A DNA stretch of 64,000 nt from Plasmopara viticola. Its lineage: Eukaryota; Oomycota; Peronosporomycetes; Peronosporales; Peronosporaceae. Where the stretch lies: positions 186,001 through 250,000 of the forward strand of contig MBPM02000018.1 in the NCBI GenBank assembly GCA_001695595.3. The letters run 5' to 3'. The position numbers were made by a program, and so were the translations under genes. Shown piece after piece: positions 63,202 through 64,000 of this stretch. The stretch's first letter is position 1. Every line of letters begins with the position of its first letter. Under the pieces are notes generated by a model. The model saw only the letters and a program-made list of their open reading frames with translations, made no database searches and had not been told where the DNA came from.

Positions 63202-64000
63202 GGGCTCAGACTTGTCCATCGCTGCAGCTAGAATCTCGCAGAGTAGACGATGCACCCATTTTCCCTCTTGAATCGCAAGACTCAGCGCGATTTACTCCGC
63301 TTCGCTCGTAGACAGCGACACACTTGACTGCTTCTTGCTTTCCTAGTTTACAAGAACAATCAACCGCATAAACACATAGCCCGAAGTCCAATGGCGGTCA
63401 GCATGATCTCCAGCCCAGTCTGCGTCAGAACGTTCAAGAAAATCCACCTTGTTGCCGGGCTTGAAGCAAATACCGTGTGACTTGGTTCCTTGAAAGTAGC
63501 GTAGAATACGCTTAACTGCAATCCAGTGCTCAGCTTGTGAATTCTTCATGAAGCGCTAAACGTAGCCAACAGCAAAAGCAATGTCTGGACGTGTCGCGGT
63601 CGTCAAGTGCATGAGAGCACCCACTGCTTCACAAATGGAGCATTAGCCTTAGATGTTGCATTGCTCGGAACAAGTCGGAAACTGATGTCCTTCGGACTCA
63701 TCACAGCCTTGCAGTCGTCCATGCCAAAACGCTTGAGAATGTCATACACGTAACGTCGCTGGCACACAGTCAAACTGCCGTCAGCGTTGTCCACCAGCTC
63801 GATACCCAAAAGAAACGCACACTTGCCGCTGTCCGTCATCTCGAAGCGCGTCTTTAAGTCACTCTTGGCCTGCGCGATGAGTTCACTTGAGCTGCCGGTA
63901 ATTAGCACATCATCGACGTACATCAGCAAAATACAAACTTGTCGTGTGTAACTTTGATGTATAGACATGGGTCAAAATGGGATACTTGGAAACCGATCAA
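63202..64000 (-). mobile_element. El-23, copia RT-RNase H, runs off the right edge
   Basis: Minus-strand DSGATHH-clade copy similar to El-8 and El-14. The left side is cut at LAAAMDKSEP of RNase H by the El-22 LTR; the right side leaves the window in RT. Confidence 0.9.
63206..64000 (-). pseudogene. El-23 reverse transcriptase and RNase H
   Basis: YVDD at 63909-63920 intact, SSSELIAQAKSDLKTRFEM, DSGKCAFLLGIELVDNADGS, MDDCKAVMSPKDISFRLV, open 63968-63603, then a 1-nt loss at APFVKQW. 63549-63343 reads QAEHWIAVKRILRYFQGTKSHGI broken into [20 protein letters not shown]. The SKKQSSVS segment toward 63300 is degraded (TAG in the RNase H). Confidence 0.87.

Noticed and set aside
1..64000. A host gene, effector (RXLR-type) or other cellular system hidden between elements
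   Set aside because: Every stretch above about 230 bp is assignable to an LTR or copia coding region; no signal peptide plus RXLR frame or other non-retroelement domain was seen.

Overview
The window is a pile of decayed Ty1/copia (Pseudoviridae-type) LTR retrotransposons, with no host gene, rRNA or tRNA gene that I can see. Domain order is always gag, CCHC zinc knuckle, protease (PR), integrase (IN), reverse transcriptase (RT), RNase H (RH), which is copia order. The gag and protease text looks like the TNT 1-94-like polyproteins I associate with Phytophthora and downy mildew genomes. An oomycete is therefore the best guess, but no host gene is present to confirm it. I number 23 elements, El-1 to El-23. 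Two pol clades occur, named here by the protease motif: DSGATHH (El-1, 2, 6, 8, 10, 11, 13, 14, 18, 23) and DSGATQH (El-3, 4, 5, 7, 9, 12, 15, 16, 17, 20, 21, 22). Three LTR groups occur: LTR-a (about 260 bp, starts TATTGAGG or TGTTGAGG), LTR-b (about 310 bp, starts TGTTACAGG) and LTR-d (about 280-345 bp, mostly starts TGTTGTCGAAG, with 22-bp CCGGGCG repeats).

Layout. From left to right, thirteen successive boundaries are the intact outer end of one element abutting the interior of the next: El-1 in El-2 in El-3 in El-4 in El-5 in El-6 in El-8 in El-9 in El-10 in El-12 in the El-13/El-14 tandem in El-15 in El-16 in El-17. Only the right halves of this nest lie in the window; the matching left halves are predicted to lie left of base 1. 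Extra insertions are El-7 (in El-6), El-11 (in El-10, with a perfect 5-bp target duplication) and the solo LTR El-19 (in El-18). From 53.7 kb to the end the pile is rearranged: truncated LTRs are fused head to head, an unidentified 227-bp stretch sits in the El-18 gag, and El-22 looks inverted.

Shared biology. The primer-binding site directly after the 5' LTR is the complement of the anticodon arm of initiator tRNA-Met (GGTTATGAGCCC), as in half-tRNA priming of Drosophila copia. The ATG inside it is the gag start codon: all gag proteins begin M-S-(P/S) or a mutated form of it. Reverse-transcription priming and translation start therefore share the same bases, with essentially no leader between LTR and gag.

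State. Every pol is broken by stops, frameshifts or deletions, and several catalytic residues are lost. The longest open stretches are 534 codons (El-13 IN to RT) and 478 codons (El-2 RT-RH). Nothing here is autonomously active as it stands. The interest lies in the nest, the tandem sharing one LTR, the LTR chimaera, the palindrome and inversion scars, and the primer site that doubles as a start codon.
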